Source: Halomonas sp. HAL1
GTDB lineage: Bacteria > Pseudomonadota > Gammaproteobacteria > Pseudomonadales > Halomonadaceae
NCBI RefSeq assembly: GCF_030544485.1
Contig: NZ_CP130610.1
Span: 2,542,001-2,606,000, forward strand
DNA: 64,000 nucleotides
Reading direction: 5' to 3'
This document shows positions 17,308 to 25,681 of the stretch, piece after piece. The notes under the pieces are model-generated. The model searched no databases, was not told the DNA's origin, and worked only from the letters and a program-made list of their open reading frames with translations. Each line of letters starts with the position of its first letter. The first letter of the stretch is position 1. A program made the translations under genes and the position numbers.

Positions 17308-17427
17308 CCATCACGACTCCGATACAAAGCAACATCTCCATAGACTAAGTAAAAATCATTTAGCCGAAAGCACCTAACACCTTAAAGATGAAAAAGCTTA
17401 AAATTAATAGCACACCACTCACTAACA

Positions 17428-17943
17428 TTATTCAAAGTCTTTAGGATCAAACAAAAGAGGGGAGCGAGAATACTCGTTATTCAAATTAACAAGCTTTTTC
17501 AAAAGAGACATAAAAACATCTCTCTCCTGCTCAGTTAGCGGTGCCAATATTCTTTCTTGCACACGCATGATTGACGGAGCAGAATCCTCTAAAAGCTCAT
17601 TCCCTTTTGGTGTTAGATTTATAAACTTTGACCGTCTGTCATGCGGGCTTGGCGACCTAGAAATAAGACCACGTGAAACCAGTCTTTCCAAAACAGCACC
17701 AAGCGTTGACTTATCATAAGCAACTAGACTAGAGAGCTTTGTGGCATCAATGTTCGGTACAGACCGTATAACAATTAAAACTGCATACTGAACAGATGTT
17801 AAATCAAACTGTCTGCATTCCTCATAGAGTAATGCATCGGTAATTTGCTGAGCTCTCCTAACAAGGTGCCCCGGAAGAGAATAAAGTCTCAGCATCTGTT
17901 CTAAGTCAACGTTATTTGCATTACTGCTCGAAGGGTCATCCAT
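17428..17943 (-). CDS. MarR-family transcriptional regulator (MobR-like by context)
   Basis: A 171-residue winged-helix regulator with SVQYAVLIVIRSVPNIDATKL, DKSTLGAVLERLVSRGLISR and the wing RSPSPHDRRSKFINLTPKG. MarR proteins are usually repressors released by small phenolic ligands. It sits directly upstream of mobA, as does the MarR-type MobR in Comamonas, which responds to 3-hydroxybenzoate; that function here is inference. The gene is AT-rich like the cluster upstream and follows the last flavoprotein by 69 bases. Confidence 0.8.
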   Translation of the reverse strand: MDDPSSSNANNVDLEQMLRLYSLPGHLVRRAQQITDALLYEECRQFDLTSVQYAVLIVIRSVPNIDATKLSSLVAYDKSTLGAVLERLVSRGLISRSPSPHDRRSKFINLTPKGNELLEDSAPSIMRVQERILAPLTEQERDVFMSLLKKLVNLNNEYSRSPLLFDPKDFE

Positions 17944-18012
17944 ATGCCACTCTCATTGAAAATATAAATACATGTCAAGGCTGGCTCACTCTAGCAGGCC
18001 AGTCACAAAACG

Positions 18013-19494
18013 TCAGTTATGGGAAACAACAAATTTCCCAGCACGCCTGCCTGAAGTCATAGCCCATCCGATGTGATGGCCATGGCCAGCAAGTATCAAT
18101 CCTCCTTGGCCAGATGAGCCGGCAGCATATAGCCCTTTGATCGGACATCCGCCCTTTTGAACCACCTGATGTTCAGAATTAACCTTTAGCCCACCTTCGG
18201 CGATCACGACCCAACTCATTACAGGCCCAAGAGCATAAAATGGAGGTTCTTTTATTTCAGGCAAACCATTTGTACCATCACGCCTTTCTTCATTAACTTT
18301 ATCAACAGCCCCCTTAAGCGATCGATAGTTAACTCCTATTCTTTTAGATAGAACCTCCAAGTTATTACCTTCATGGAAAATATCAGATCTAGTCTTCTTG
18401 TAGTCAGACATATAAGCATAGGCTACGCCTGGCGCGGTAGAAACGAAGTTCGGCCACTCCTCAAACTTCTCCTTAAGGTTTTTATCCATAACAATAAATG
18501 CAAGTTTTCCTTTTTGCCTAGCAACTTCCGGCTCTGGCTTATTTCGTTCGTCGGAGAATCTATCTCCCTCCTCATTCACCAAAATTGCCCCGCGCTCGAA
18601 AAGAGAAGGTTCAGGTGATAACGATGACGTCATAAACTGCAAAATAAAGGGCCTGAAGAACTTCATAGGAAGTTTTTCCAGACCAAACTGCATTAATGCA
18701 GTTAGCCATGGATGAGGAGGTAGCCGCTTTATCAATGAGGGCTTTGGAGCTTCTTTGAAGCGTAAGCTAGGTCCCCAGATGAGATCTCCGTTAACAACTT
18801 CACTCCCAATTTCAATAGCCATTTTCTGGCCATCACCAGTGCTTGATGAATTATACCCATCAACATGGGCAACATCTGGCCTAAACTCAGCTTTGAGAGA
18901 CTCACTATTGCTGAAATCACCCGAGGAAATCACGACACCATATTTAGAGTAGATATTAGACGCGCGGCCATCGACACAAGCCTGTACACCTACAACGCGA
19001 TCTCCATTATAAAGCAACTCTGTAACTTTTGTGTTTAGCTTAACATCTACACCTTTACGGATACACTCTCTGCTCAAATAGTAACCATACGCTTTTGAGT
19101 TAGGAATAACATTATGCATCCTTTTTTTAGAATGTGGTGGTTCAGGAAATGGACCATGAAATCTAACACCAATTTTCTGTAGCCATTCAAACGTCTCTTT
19201 TACATTATCAACTAGTACTTTCCTCAGTTCATAATTCTCTTTATCTCTCATACTTTCGGGTATAAATAGAGACATGTCATTAAAATGCTCTTGCGGGCTA
19301 TCCTTAATTCCAGCACGAGCTTGAAACTGAGTATCTGAAACTGTAATAGATCCAACAGATAAAATTGTTGTACCACCAAGATGGGAATTTTTTTCAAGTA
19401 GAACAGTGTTCGCTCCATTTTCTACAGAAGCTATTGCAGCCGACATCCCTGCACCACCTCCCCCAACTACAATTACATCAACATTAATATCCAT
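18013..19494 (-). CDS. FAD-dependent oxidoreductase, fumarate reductase/KstD superfamily (flavoprotein A)
   Basis: A 493-residue flavoprotein. The N-terminal dinucleotide loop VVGGGGAGMSAA (about 9-20) is followed by HLGGTTILSVGSI and a substrate domain. The C-terminal FAD motif is GLYAAGSSGQGGLILAGHG, with HHIGWAMTSGRRAG. The layout matches the fumarate reductase/succinate dehydrogenase flavoprotein and ketosteroid dehydrogenase superfamily, which moves hydrogen across C-C bonds next to carbonyls. The substrate is not evident. The ATG at 19494 follows AGGTG and avoids overlap with the SDR before it; an open frame extends to 19548. Possible ring desaturase in the cluster. Confidence 0.8.
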   Translation of the reverse strand: MDINVDVIVVGGGGAGMSAAIASVENGANTVLLEKNSHLGGTTILSVGSITVSDTQFQARAGIKDSPQEHFNDMSLFIPESMRDKENYELRKVLVDNVKETFEWLQKIGVRFHGPFPEPPHSKKRMHNVIPNSKAYGYYLSRECIRKGVDVKLNTKVTELLYNGDRVVGVQACVDGRASNIYSKYGVVISSGDFSNSESLKAEFRPDVAHVDGYNSSSTGDGQKMAIEIGSEVVNGDLIWGPSLRFKEAPKPSLIKRLPPHPWLTALMQFGLEKLPMKFFRPFILQFMTSSLSPEPSLFERGAILVNEEGDRFSDERNKPEPEVARQKGKLAFIVMDKNLKEKFEEWPNFVSTAPGVAYAYMSDYKKTRSDIFHEGNNLEVLSKRIGVNYRSLKGAVDKVNEERRDGTNGLPEIKEPPFYALGPVMSWVVIAEGGLKVNSEHQVVQKGGCPIKGLYAAGSSGQGGLILAGHGHHIGWAMTSGRRAGKFVVSHN

Positions 19495-19502
19495 AAAGAC
19501 AC

Positions 19503-20279
19503 CTAAAATTTTTGTTCGTGAGAAACCCAAGTACTTTTCTGAACCCATCCACAGTCAACAGGAATATTGGCTCCTGTAATAGCAGAGGACAAATCTGATA
19601 TTAGAAACTGCACTACGTTAACAATTTCATCAATTTGGACTAAACGACCCATAGCTGAATGCTTTTCTAACAAAGAGAGGTCACGGTGACCATTTTCTAC
19701 TTGGGCCTGCATGGCAGGAGTAAGAGTAAAACCTGGAGAAACTGAATTCACTCTCACATTTTCCATACCCCAAGCCGCAGCCAGGTTTCTAGTTAACATA
19801 ATAACAGCAGACTTAGCTGTACTATAAGCATGTAAAGGCATAGAACTCATACCCGCAATAGAGGCAATATTAACTATGCATGAACTATCCGACGCCAACA
19901 AAGGCTTAAATGAATTACAAACATAGAAAACACTTGAAAGGTCAACCGATATAACCTTGTCCCAATCTGAAAATTCTATATCTTGCGGCTCCATCGGCAC
20001 TTCAAGAATTCCTGCACAATTGACAATCGCACTAATAGTCTCATTTTGATAACGAATAGTTTCACAAACATTATTGAGGTCCTCCTTTTTAGTAACATTA
20101 GTTCTTATCTGAACCACTTTTCTTTCAACTGATAGCTCTTCTGAAACATGAAGATCTAATGAATAAACTTTGTAACCAAGATGCGCCAGCATAATGACAA
20201 TACTTCTACCAATCCCGCTGGCACCACCTGTAACAACAGCAACATTTGAATTATCAAGTAATGTATTTTCTTTGGTCAT
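19503..20279 (-). CDS. Short-chain dehydrogenase/reductase (SDR 1)
   Basis: A 258-residue classical SDR. The NAD(P) loop is TGGASGIG (17-24), VNCAG replaces the usual NNAG, the catalytic serine is in VNIASIAGM, the active-site pair is YSTAK, and the tail is SPGFTLTPAM and TGANIPVDCGW. An acidic residue after the second strand (SLDLH) suggests NAD preference. It probably oxidises a ring alcohol to a ketone or the reverse. The start is 65 bases after the binding-protein stop. Confidence 0.85.
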   Translation of the reverse strand: MTKENTLLDNSNVAVVTGGASGIGRSIVIMLAHLGYKVYSLDLHVSEELSVERKVVQIRTNVTKKEDLNNVCETIRYQNETISAIVNCAGILEVPMEPQDIEFSDWDKVISVDLSSVFYVCNSFKPLLASDSSCIVNIASIAGMSSMPLHAYSTAKSAVIMLTRNLAAAWGMENVRVNSVSPGFTLTPAMQAQVENGHRDLSLLEKHSAMGRLVQIDEIVNVVQFLISDLSSAITGANIPVDCGWVQKSTWVSHEQKF

Positions 20280-20344
20280 ATAAATACCACTATAAAATGA
20301 AGGTTAACAGTCTGAGAGTTACCCCTCAGACTGGTTATGCGGTT

Positions 20345-21532
20345 TTAAAGGTTACAGCCACCTACAATAGGTGTTGCAGTCTCCGAATCTAATGTCATAT
20401 TAATGATCGGCTTCAACACATCATTATCATAGCCAACAACACCAAAGTAATTTGGCTTAACAAGTTGATGATCTTCACTTCGAATAAGTACATCACCAAA
20501 AATAGTGTTGAAATCGCCCCCGCTCATAGCAGCAGAGATATCACTAGGCTCTACACTTCCGCTATTCTCGACGGCTTGGAAAAGCACCTGCATTCCCGCG
20601 TATGTTTCCCCTTCAAAGTTTGTAGGCACAGAGTCTTGATATACCTCCGCCCACTCTTTAACAAAGTTATTATTTTCATCAGTATCAAGAGTTGAGCCGT
20701 AATTAATAATACCAAAAACACCTTCTGCGATATCACCAACCGCGTTGATTGTGCTGTCAGTTGCAAATGAAACACCAGCCAATGTTGAGTTCTCCTGCAA
20801 CCCAAGAGAGGAAGCTTGGTTAATAAAGTTCACAGCATCTCGGCCTGCTAATACGACCCACACGCCTTCAGCTCCACTTTGAATTGCTTTCTGGATATAT
20901 GGGGCCATATCATTAGTACCCAACCCAACATAATCTTCACTGACTACATCTTTTCCAAACTTAGGAAGGGCAGCTTTAAAGCTATCAGCATTATTCCTTC
21001 CCCAGGCAGTATCCGATGCAACCAAAGCCCAACTGCTTTCGTCTCTTTTTTCAATCCAGCGATTCACAACTACAATATCTGATGCCGTTGCATGATTGAC
21101 CCGAAAAAGGCGACTATCACAGTTTTCTCCTGTAATTTGATCAGCTTTTTGAATTGTAGAGATGTACATGGCATCCCAGCGATTTAATAGTGGAGCAACT
21201 GCTAAGGCTTCTCCTGAGGCGATCCCCCCAAGGAGAATGTTATACCCTGAATTGATCAGCCTCTCAGACTGCCTCCTCGCTTCAGCAGCTTTACCTTGAG
21301 TATCCAAAAAGCTAACTTCGACTTTTCGACCATCAATACCTCCACTCTCATTTGCTTGCTCAACAGCAAAATTAACTGCTCGCTTAACCTGCTCACCTAG
21401 GTCAGCATATGCTCCAGACTCAGCCGTAGGGATGCCAATCTTTAGTGGATCAGCAGCTACAACATAGCCACTGAAGAGTAAAGAGCTCAAAGCCACACTA
21501 AAACCAATTTTTACTTTATTATTTTTAATCAT
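20345..21532 (-). CDS. ABC transporter substrate-binding protein, LivK type
   Basis: A 395-residue periplasmic binding protein. The signal peptide MIKNNKVKIGFSVALSSLLF... ends near AADPLKIG. The mature part has the type I fold: GIPTAESGAYADLGEQV, VNFAVEQANESGGIDGR, LLGGIASGEALAVAPL and the NYFGVVGYDN end. GGAGAAG precedes the ATG. It sits in the same operon as the permeases and ATPases of a LIV-type importer. Members of this class bind amino acids but also aromatic and alicyclic acids; the cluster suggests the latter. Confidence 0.87.
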   Translation of the reverse strand: MIKNNKVKIGFSVALSSLLFSGYVVAADPLKIGIPTAESGAYADLGEQVKRAVNFAVEQANESGGIDGRKVEVSFLDTQGKAAEARRQSERLINSGYNILLGGIASGEALAVAPLLNRWDAMYISTIQKADQITGENCDSRLFRVNHATASDIVVVNRWIEKRDESSWALVASDTAWGRNNADSFKAALPKFGKDVVSEDYVGLGTNDMAPYIQKAIQSGAEGVWVVLAGRDAVNFINQASSLGLQENSTLAGVSFATDSTINAVGDIAEGVFGIINYGSTLDTDENNNFVKEWAEVYQDSVPTNFEGETYAGMQVLFQAVENSGSVEPSDISAAMSGGDFNTIFGDVLIRSEDHQLVKPNYFGVVGYDNDVLKPIINMTLDSETATPIVGGCNL

Positions 21533-21602
21533 AGCACTTCTCCAAATAGTTTAGATTTGTTATACAAGCCGCCAATATTATTTTCTTAAAACACCTCCTC
21601 AA

Positions 21603-22298
21603 CTATATAGCAATATGGGATTTAAGTTCTTCTAAGTATTCATTATTGATTTTTCCAGAGTCTACAATTTTGCCTTTAGATAAAAGGTAATAAGAATCTA
21701 CACAGCGAGCAAGTAAAGATATATTTTGCTCTACCAACATTATGCTAGTTCCTTGTTCCGAAAGTTTATCCAATGAATCAGCAAGCTGATCAACCATCAC
21801 TGGAGACAGACCTTCACTAGGCTCATCTAATATTAATAGCTTAGGATTTGCCATGAGTGCTCTTCCAATTGCCAACATTTGCTGTTGGCCACCACTCATA
21901 GCCGTACCCATTGAGTTCTGTCGTTCTTCCAGTATCGGGAATAGCTTATATACTGAAGTAAGATCCCAATACCCGGACCTTCCAGAGGCTAACCCCATAA
22001 TCAAATTTTCCTTTACTGTAAGATTAGAAAAAATATTCCTACCCTGTGGAACTATGGAAATACCTGACAAAGCAGCATTATGATACTTGATAGCTTTTTG
22101 TTTTTCTCCATTGAACAAGACTTCTCCTGTTTTAACGCTTGCGACTCCGATGCATGAGTTAACTACGGTAGTCTTACCTACACCATTCCTTCCGATAAAA
22201 CCAACTTTATCACCCTCATTAACAGAAAAACTCACATCATGAAGAACCTGAGCTTTACCGTAAAATGAATTAACATTTCTAAAGGTTAATAAACTCAT
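21603..22298 (-). CDS. livF: LIV-type ABC importer ATPase, LivF
   Basis: A 231-residue ABC ATPase. Walker A is GRNGVGKTT (about 36), the Q-loop is SIVPQGRNIFSNLTV, the signature is MSGGQQQML, Walker B is LLILDEPSEGLSP, and the H-loop position is LVEQN as usual for LivF. The ATG overlaps the livG stop (TAATG), which indicates coupling. It pairs with LivG to drive the importer encoded upstream. Confidence 0.9.
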   Translation of the reverse strand: MSLLTFRNVNSFYGKAQVLHDVSFSVNEGDKVGFIGRNGVGKTTVVNSCIGVASVKTGEVLFNGEKQKAIKYHNAALSGISIVPQGRNIFSNLTVKENLIMGLASGRSGYWDLTSVYKLFPILEERQNSMGTAMSGGQQQMLAIGRALMANPKLLILDEPSEGLSPVMVDQLADSLDKLSEQGTSIMLVEQNISLLARCVDSYYLLSKGKIVDSGKINNEYLEELKSHIAI

Positions 22299-23017
22299 TA
22301 CGCACTACTCCCAAGAAATGCACTAATAACCTCAGGATCACGCCGCACTTCGCTAGGATCTCCTTCGGCAAGTTTTTTTCCTAAATGCAGTACTGTAAGA
22401 CTATCGCAAATTGAAAAAATTACTTCCATATCATGTTCCACTATCAGAACAGAAACACTCCAATCCTTAGCAAGATCTCTCAAGAGTCCAGCAAGTTTCA
22501 ATGATTCAGAAACTGTTAATCCTGCTGCGGGTTCATCTAAGAGGAGAACTTCTGGCTTACCGACAAGTGCAAGCGCCAAATCCAGCCGTCGCTGTTCACC
22601 ATGAGCAATTTCTGATGCCTGTAAGTTAACAATACTCCCAAGTTCTAGGGCATCTATAACCTCATGGTGGTTATCTTCTTCTGCAGCCATCCCTGCGAGA
22701 CTTAGTTGCTCAAGCACTGTTAAGCCTTGAAATATATTAGTCTTTTGAAAAGATCTAGATATTCCTTGCTCCCTTTTTTTCCTAGATGAAAGATTTGCTA
22801 TATCTTTTCCGTTGAGTAGTACTTCACCATGCGTTTTTCCTCCACCACGTCCACAAAGAACATCCATCAGAGTAGACTTACCAGCACCATTTGAGCCAAT
22901 TAGTCCCTTTATCTCTGCTTTTTGTAAGGAGATGTTAATGTTATCCAATGCATAGAAGCCGCCATACACTCTACTTAGGGATCGCCCAGTCAAAACCGGA
23001 TCTTGTTTATTGCTCAT
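22298..23017 (-). CDS. livG: LIV-type ABC importer ATPase, LivG
   Basis: A 239-residue ABC ATPase with Walker A GSNGAGKST, the SRSFQKTNIFQGLTVLEQ segment, signature IAHGEQRRLDLA, Walker B VLLLDEPAAGL and LIVEHDMEVIF. The replacement of LSGG by AHGE is usual in LivG. It overlaps livM by 11 bases and livF by 1 base. Confidence 0.9.
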   Translation of the reverse strand: MSNKQDPVLTGRSLSRVYGGFYALDNINISLQKAEIKGLIGSNGAGKSTLMDVLCGRGGGKTHGEVLLNGKDIANLSSRKKREQGISRSFQKTNIFQGLTVLEQLSLAGMAAEEDNHHEVIDALELGSIVNLQASEIAHGEQRRLDLALALVGKPEVLLLDEPAAGLTVSESLKLAGLLRDLAKDWSVSVLIVEHDMEVIFSICDSLTVLHLGKKLAEGDPSEVRRDPEVISAFLGSSA

Positions 23018-24032
23018 TGTTGCTCCACGTTTTTATAATTTTATAGCATTTAGAGTATAAGGCGTGCATAACACCGGCTACACCTCCAGGGAAAACAACA
23101 GTAACAAGTATCAAGAGTACCCCCATGAAAAATGCCCAATATGCTGTGTACCCCATCACCATTTCCTTTAAGAAATAGAAAGCCACTGCTCCCAGTGCGG
23201 GCCCCCATATAAACCCAACGCCGCCAATTATAGCCATGATCAAAGCTTCTCCTGAAAAGCTCCAATGGAGAATCTCTGGTGAGACGAATGTGTTATAGAG
23301 GGCAAAAAGTACACCGCCAAGTGAAGATATGGCTGCAGATATAACATAAATGAGGACACGAGGAAGGATAGCTGAATGTCCGATATACCTTACACGTTCT
23401 TCATTATCTCGAACGGCCATAGTAAGAAGCCCATACTTACTTCGTGAAAATAAAGTTAAAGTAACTATCACTGCCGCAAGCACGCTAGAAGTAATTAACA
23501 GCATCACAGTCGGGTTATATAGAAGACTGGAGTCCATACCGAATATGGATTCTGGGAGGTTAATAAACATTCCATCCTCACCATTTGCTAGCTCCCTCCA
23601 GCGCAGAGCCACTTCATGAAAGGCCTGTGCTGTCGCTAATGTAAGCATTGCAAAGGCAATACCTATACCCCTAATAAACACAAATCCACAAATAAGCCCA
23701 AGTAAAATAGATAATGCAATTGAAAGCACTATTGCTATCTCTATAGAAAACCCAAACCTTTGTGTGAGAATAGCTATTGCGTATGCAGAAAACCCAAAAA
23801 ACAAAGCATGTCCAAAAGAAACTAAGCCGCTTTGTTTTACCAAGAAGCCGACAGAGGTTGCCATAAGTGCAATTATCAATGCCTGCACAAGTGATGAGTG
23901 GAAATGCTGAGATGTAAAATATACTACGGCTACAACAGATACGATATATACCCCGAGCAACACCCACAAGCTATTTACTCTCGGCTTCTTTATAGTTAGA
24001 TCTGCTGTTTTAATTTTTGCTTTATAAGTCAT
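23007..24032 (-). CDS. livM: LIV-type ABC importer permease, LivM
   Basis: A 341-residue integral membrane protein with about nine or ten hydrophobic segments. The hallmark QSGLVSFGHALFFGFSAY occurs near residue 67, with GIAFAMLTLATAQ and the coupling region AVRDNEERVRYIGHS. GGVGFIWGPALGA lies near residue 265. The start overlaps the livH stop as ATGA. Confidence 0.9.
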   Translation of the reverse strand: MTYKAKIKTADLTIKKPRVNSLWVLLGVYIVSVVAVVYFTSQHFHSSLVQALIIALMATSVGFLVKQSGLVSFGHALFFGFSAYAIAILTQRFGFSIEIAIVLSIALSILLGLICGFVFIRGIGIAFAMLTLATAQAFHEVALRWRELANGEDGMFINLPESIFGMDSSLLYNPTVMLLITSSVLAAVIVTLTLFSRSKYGLLTMAVRDNEERVRYIGHSAILPRVLIYVISAAISSLGGVLFALYNTFVSPEILHWSFSGEALIMAIIGGVGFIWGPALGAVAFYFLKEMVMGYTAYWAFFMGVLLILVTVVFPGGVAGVMHALYSKCYKIIKTWSNNEQ

Positions 24033-24877
24033 TTTCCCACCTTAATCAAACCTTCAGGCCGCCAAATAAGTACCGCAACCATAGCGATGAATGGAATCAT
24101 TGATGCGATCTCTGGTACATATACAATGCCAAAAGTCCGCAAAAGACCTATAAACATGGCAGCTACAAAAGCCCCCGAGAAACTTGCAAGCCCTCCTGTA
24201 GCAATGATTATAAAACTATCAATTAATACTGTACCTCCCATGTGTGGAGTTAAGGACATAAATGGTGCTGCTAGTACGCCAGCCAATCCAGCAATACCTA
24301 CACCAACTGCGACGACAATCATAGACAGTCTATCAGGGTTAACCCCCTGCATGCCGGATGTAACTGGGTCAAGACTAGATGCACGGATATACAAACCAAT
24401 TTTTGTGAATCTGATCCAAGCCACAAGCCCCAGAGCTACTAATAGGGAAGCTATAATAATAAAAACCCTATAGACTGGAAACTGAGAACCAAGTACTGAT
24501 ATTGATCCTTCTAATACTGAAGGAGTACGCATCTGTAATATTGAAGGCCCCCATATAAATTGCACCATATCTTGTAATACCAAAAGAATTCCAAACGTTA
24601 CCAGAACAGTAACAATGGGATCTTCTTTTTGAAGTGGCTTAAAAACAAACCTATCTATAACTGCTCCAAGTAGTGCCATGACAAACGGAGTAGCAATCAT
24701 TGCCCACCAGAAACCAAACTTTAAAGCACACATATAGCCTATATAGGCCCCCACCATAAATAAGGCACCATGTGAAAAATTCACTACCTGTCTGAGCCCA
24801 AAGAGTAAAACTAATCCAACAGCAATGATGAAATGCAAGCCGCCATATACAATGGCATTTAGTATGTAAATCTCCAT
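24029..24877 (-). CDS. livH: LIV-type ABC importer permease, LivH
   Basis: A 282-residue integral membrane protein of about eight segments. It has LRQVVNFSHGALFMVGAY near residue 29, IRASSLDPVTSGMQGVNPDR in the coupling loop and ATGGLASFSGAFVAA near residue 227. These are diagnostic for LivH. It is translationally coupled to livM. Confidence 0.9.
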   Translation of the reverse strand: MEIYILNAIVYGGLHFIIAVGLVLLFGLRQVVNFSHGALFMVGAYIGYMCALKFGFWWAMIATPFVMALLGAVIDRFVFKPLQKEDPIVTVLVTFGILLVLQDMVQFIWGPSILQMRTPSVLEGSISVLGSQFPVYRVFIIIASLLVALGLVAWIRFTKIGLYIRASSLDPVTSGMQGVNPDRLSMIVVAVGVGIAGLAGVLAAPFMSLTPHMGGTVLIDSFIIIATGGLASFSGAFVAAMFIGLLRTFGIVYVPEIASMIPFIAMVAVLIWRPEGLIKVGK

Positions 24878-24913
24878 TTATTGCTCCATTATTTTTGTTA
24901 ATTTTGTCTTTCT

Positions 24914-25645
24914 TTAGCTACTGGCCCTACCGCCCGAAACGTCGAACACTGCTCCTGTGGAGAAAGAACACTCAACCGACGAAAGCCAGCAAATCATAGC
25001 AGCGATCTCATTAGGTTCGGCCAACCTATTCAGTGGGATTAACTTCTCACTTACCTCCATGGCACTACCTGTCATCCCCTTTAAAAGGCTGGTCTTCGTT
25101 AAAGCGGGAGTAATAGCGTTAACAAGAACACCACTATTCGCAAGTTCTTTAGCAACTGACTTCGTTAACCCAATCAAGCCTGCCTTTGAAGCGGAGTAAG
25201 CTGACATATTTATGTTGCCTTCTTTACCTGCCACTGATGCAACATTTACAATACGACCTGAAGTACTTTTTCTAATATAAGGGGAGCTTCTTTTTATTGT
25301 TAGATAAGCACTTTTTAAATTAATATTCAGCACTCTATCCCACTCATTCTCTTCGAGTATCTCTATAGAACCAACCTTACCGAGTATACCGGCATTATTA
25401 ATCAGAACATCTATTTTTTCAAATCTATCAATTGTTTCACTGACAGCTGAACTAACTTGATCGGAATCTGTAACATCTGTTTTTATATAGAAAACCTCAT
25501 CCATAACGCTAAGCTCATATACTGGCGGATTGAGGTCCCAAATACATACTGATTCACCTCTTTCCAATAGCATCTTAACTACTGCTTCACCAATCCCTGA
25601 GCTACCGCCAGTTACTACTGATACTCTTCTAGTTATCAAGTCCAT
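24914..25645 (-). CDS. Short-chain dehydrogenase/reductase (SDR 2)
   Basis: A 243-residue classical SDR. TGGSSGIG (12-19), DVTD, NNAG, VNVASVAGKEG with the catalytic Ser, YSASKAG with Tyr and Lys, and a C-terminal TGAVFDVSGG. Asp after the second strand (IWDLN) suggests NAD. The sequence is similar in type to alicyclic alcohol dehydrogenases and FabG-like enzymes, but the substrate cannot be read from it. It differs clearly from SDR 1, so the two may handle different stereoisomers or steps. Confidence 0.85.
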   Translation of the reverse strand: MDLITRRVSVVTGGSSGIGEAVVKMLLERGESVCIWDLNPPVYELSVMDEVFYIKTDVTDSDQVSSAVSETIDRFEKIDVLINNAGILGKVGSIEILEENEWDRVLNINLKSAYLTIKRSSPYIRKSTSGRIVNVASVAGKEGNINMSAYSASKAGLIGLTKSVAKELANSGVLVNAITPALTKTSLLKGMTGSAMEVSEKLIPLNRLAEPNEIAAMICWLSSVECSFSTGAVFDVSGGRASS

Positions 25646-25681
25646 TTCTTTACCTATTTTATAAATTTATTTTGTTAAAGA

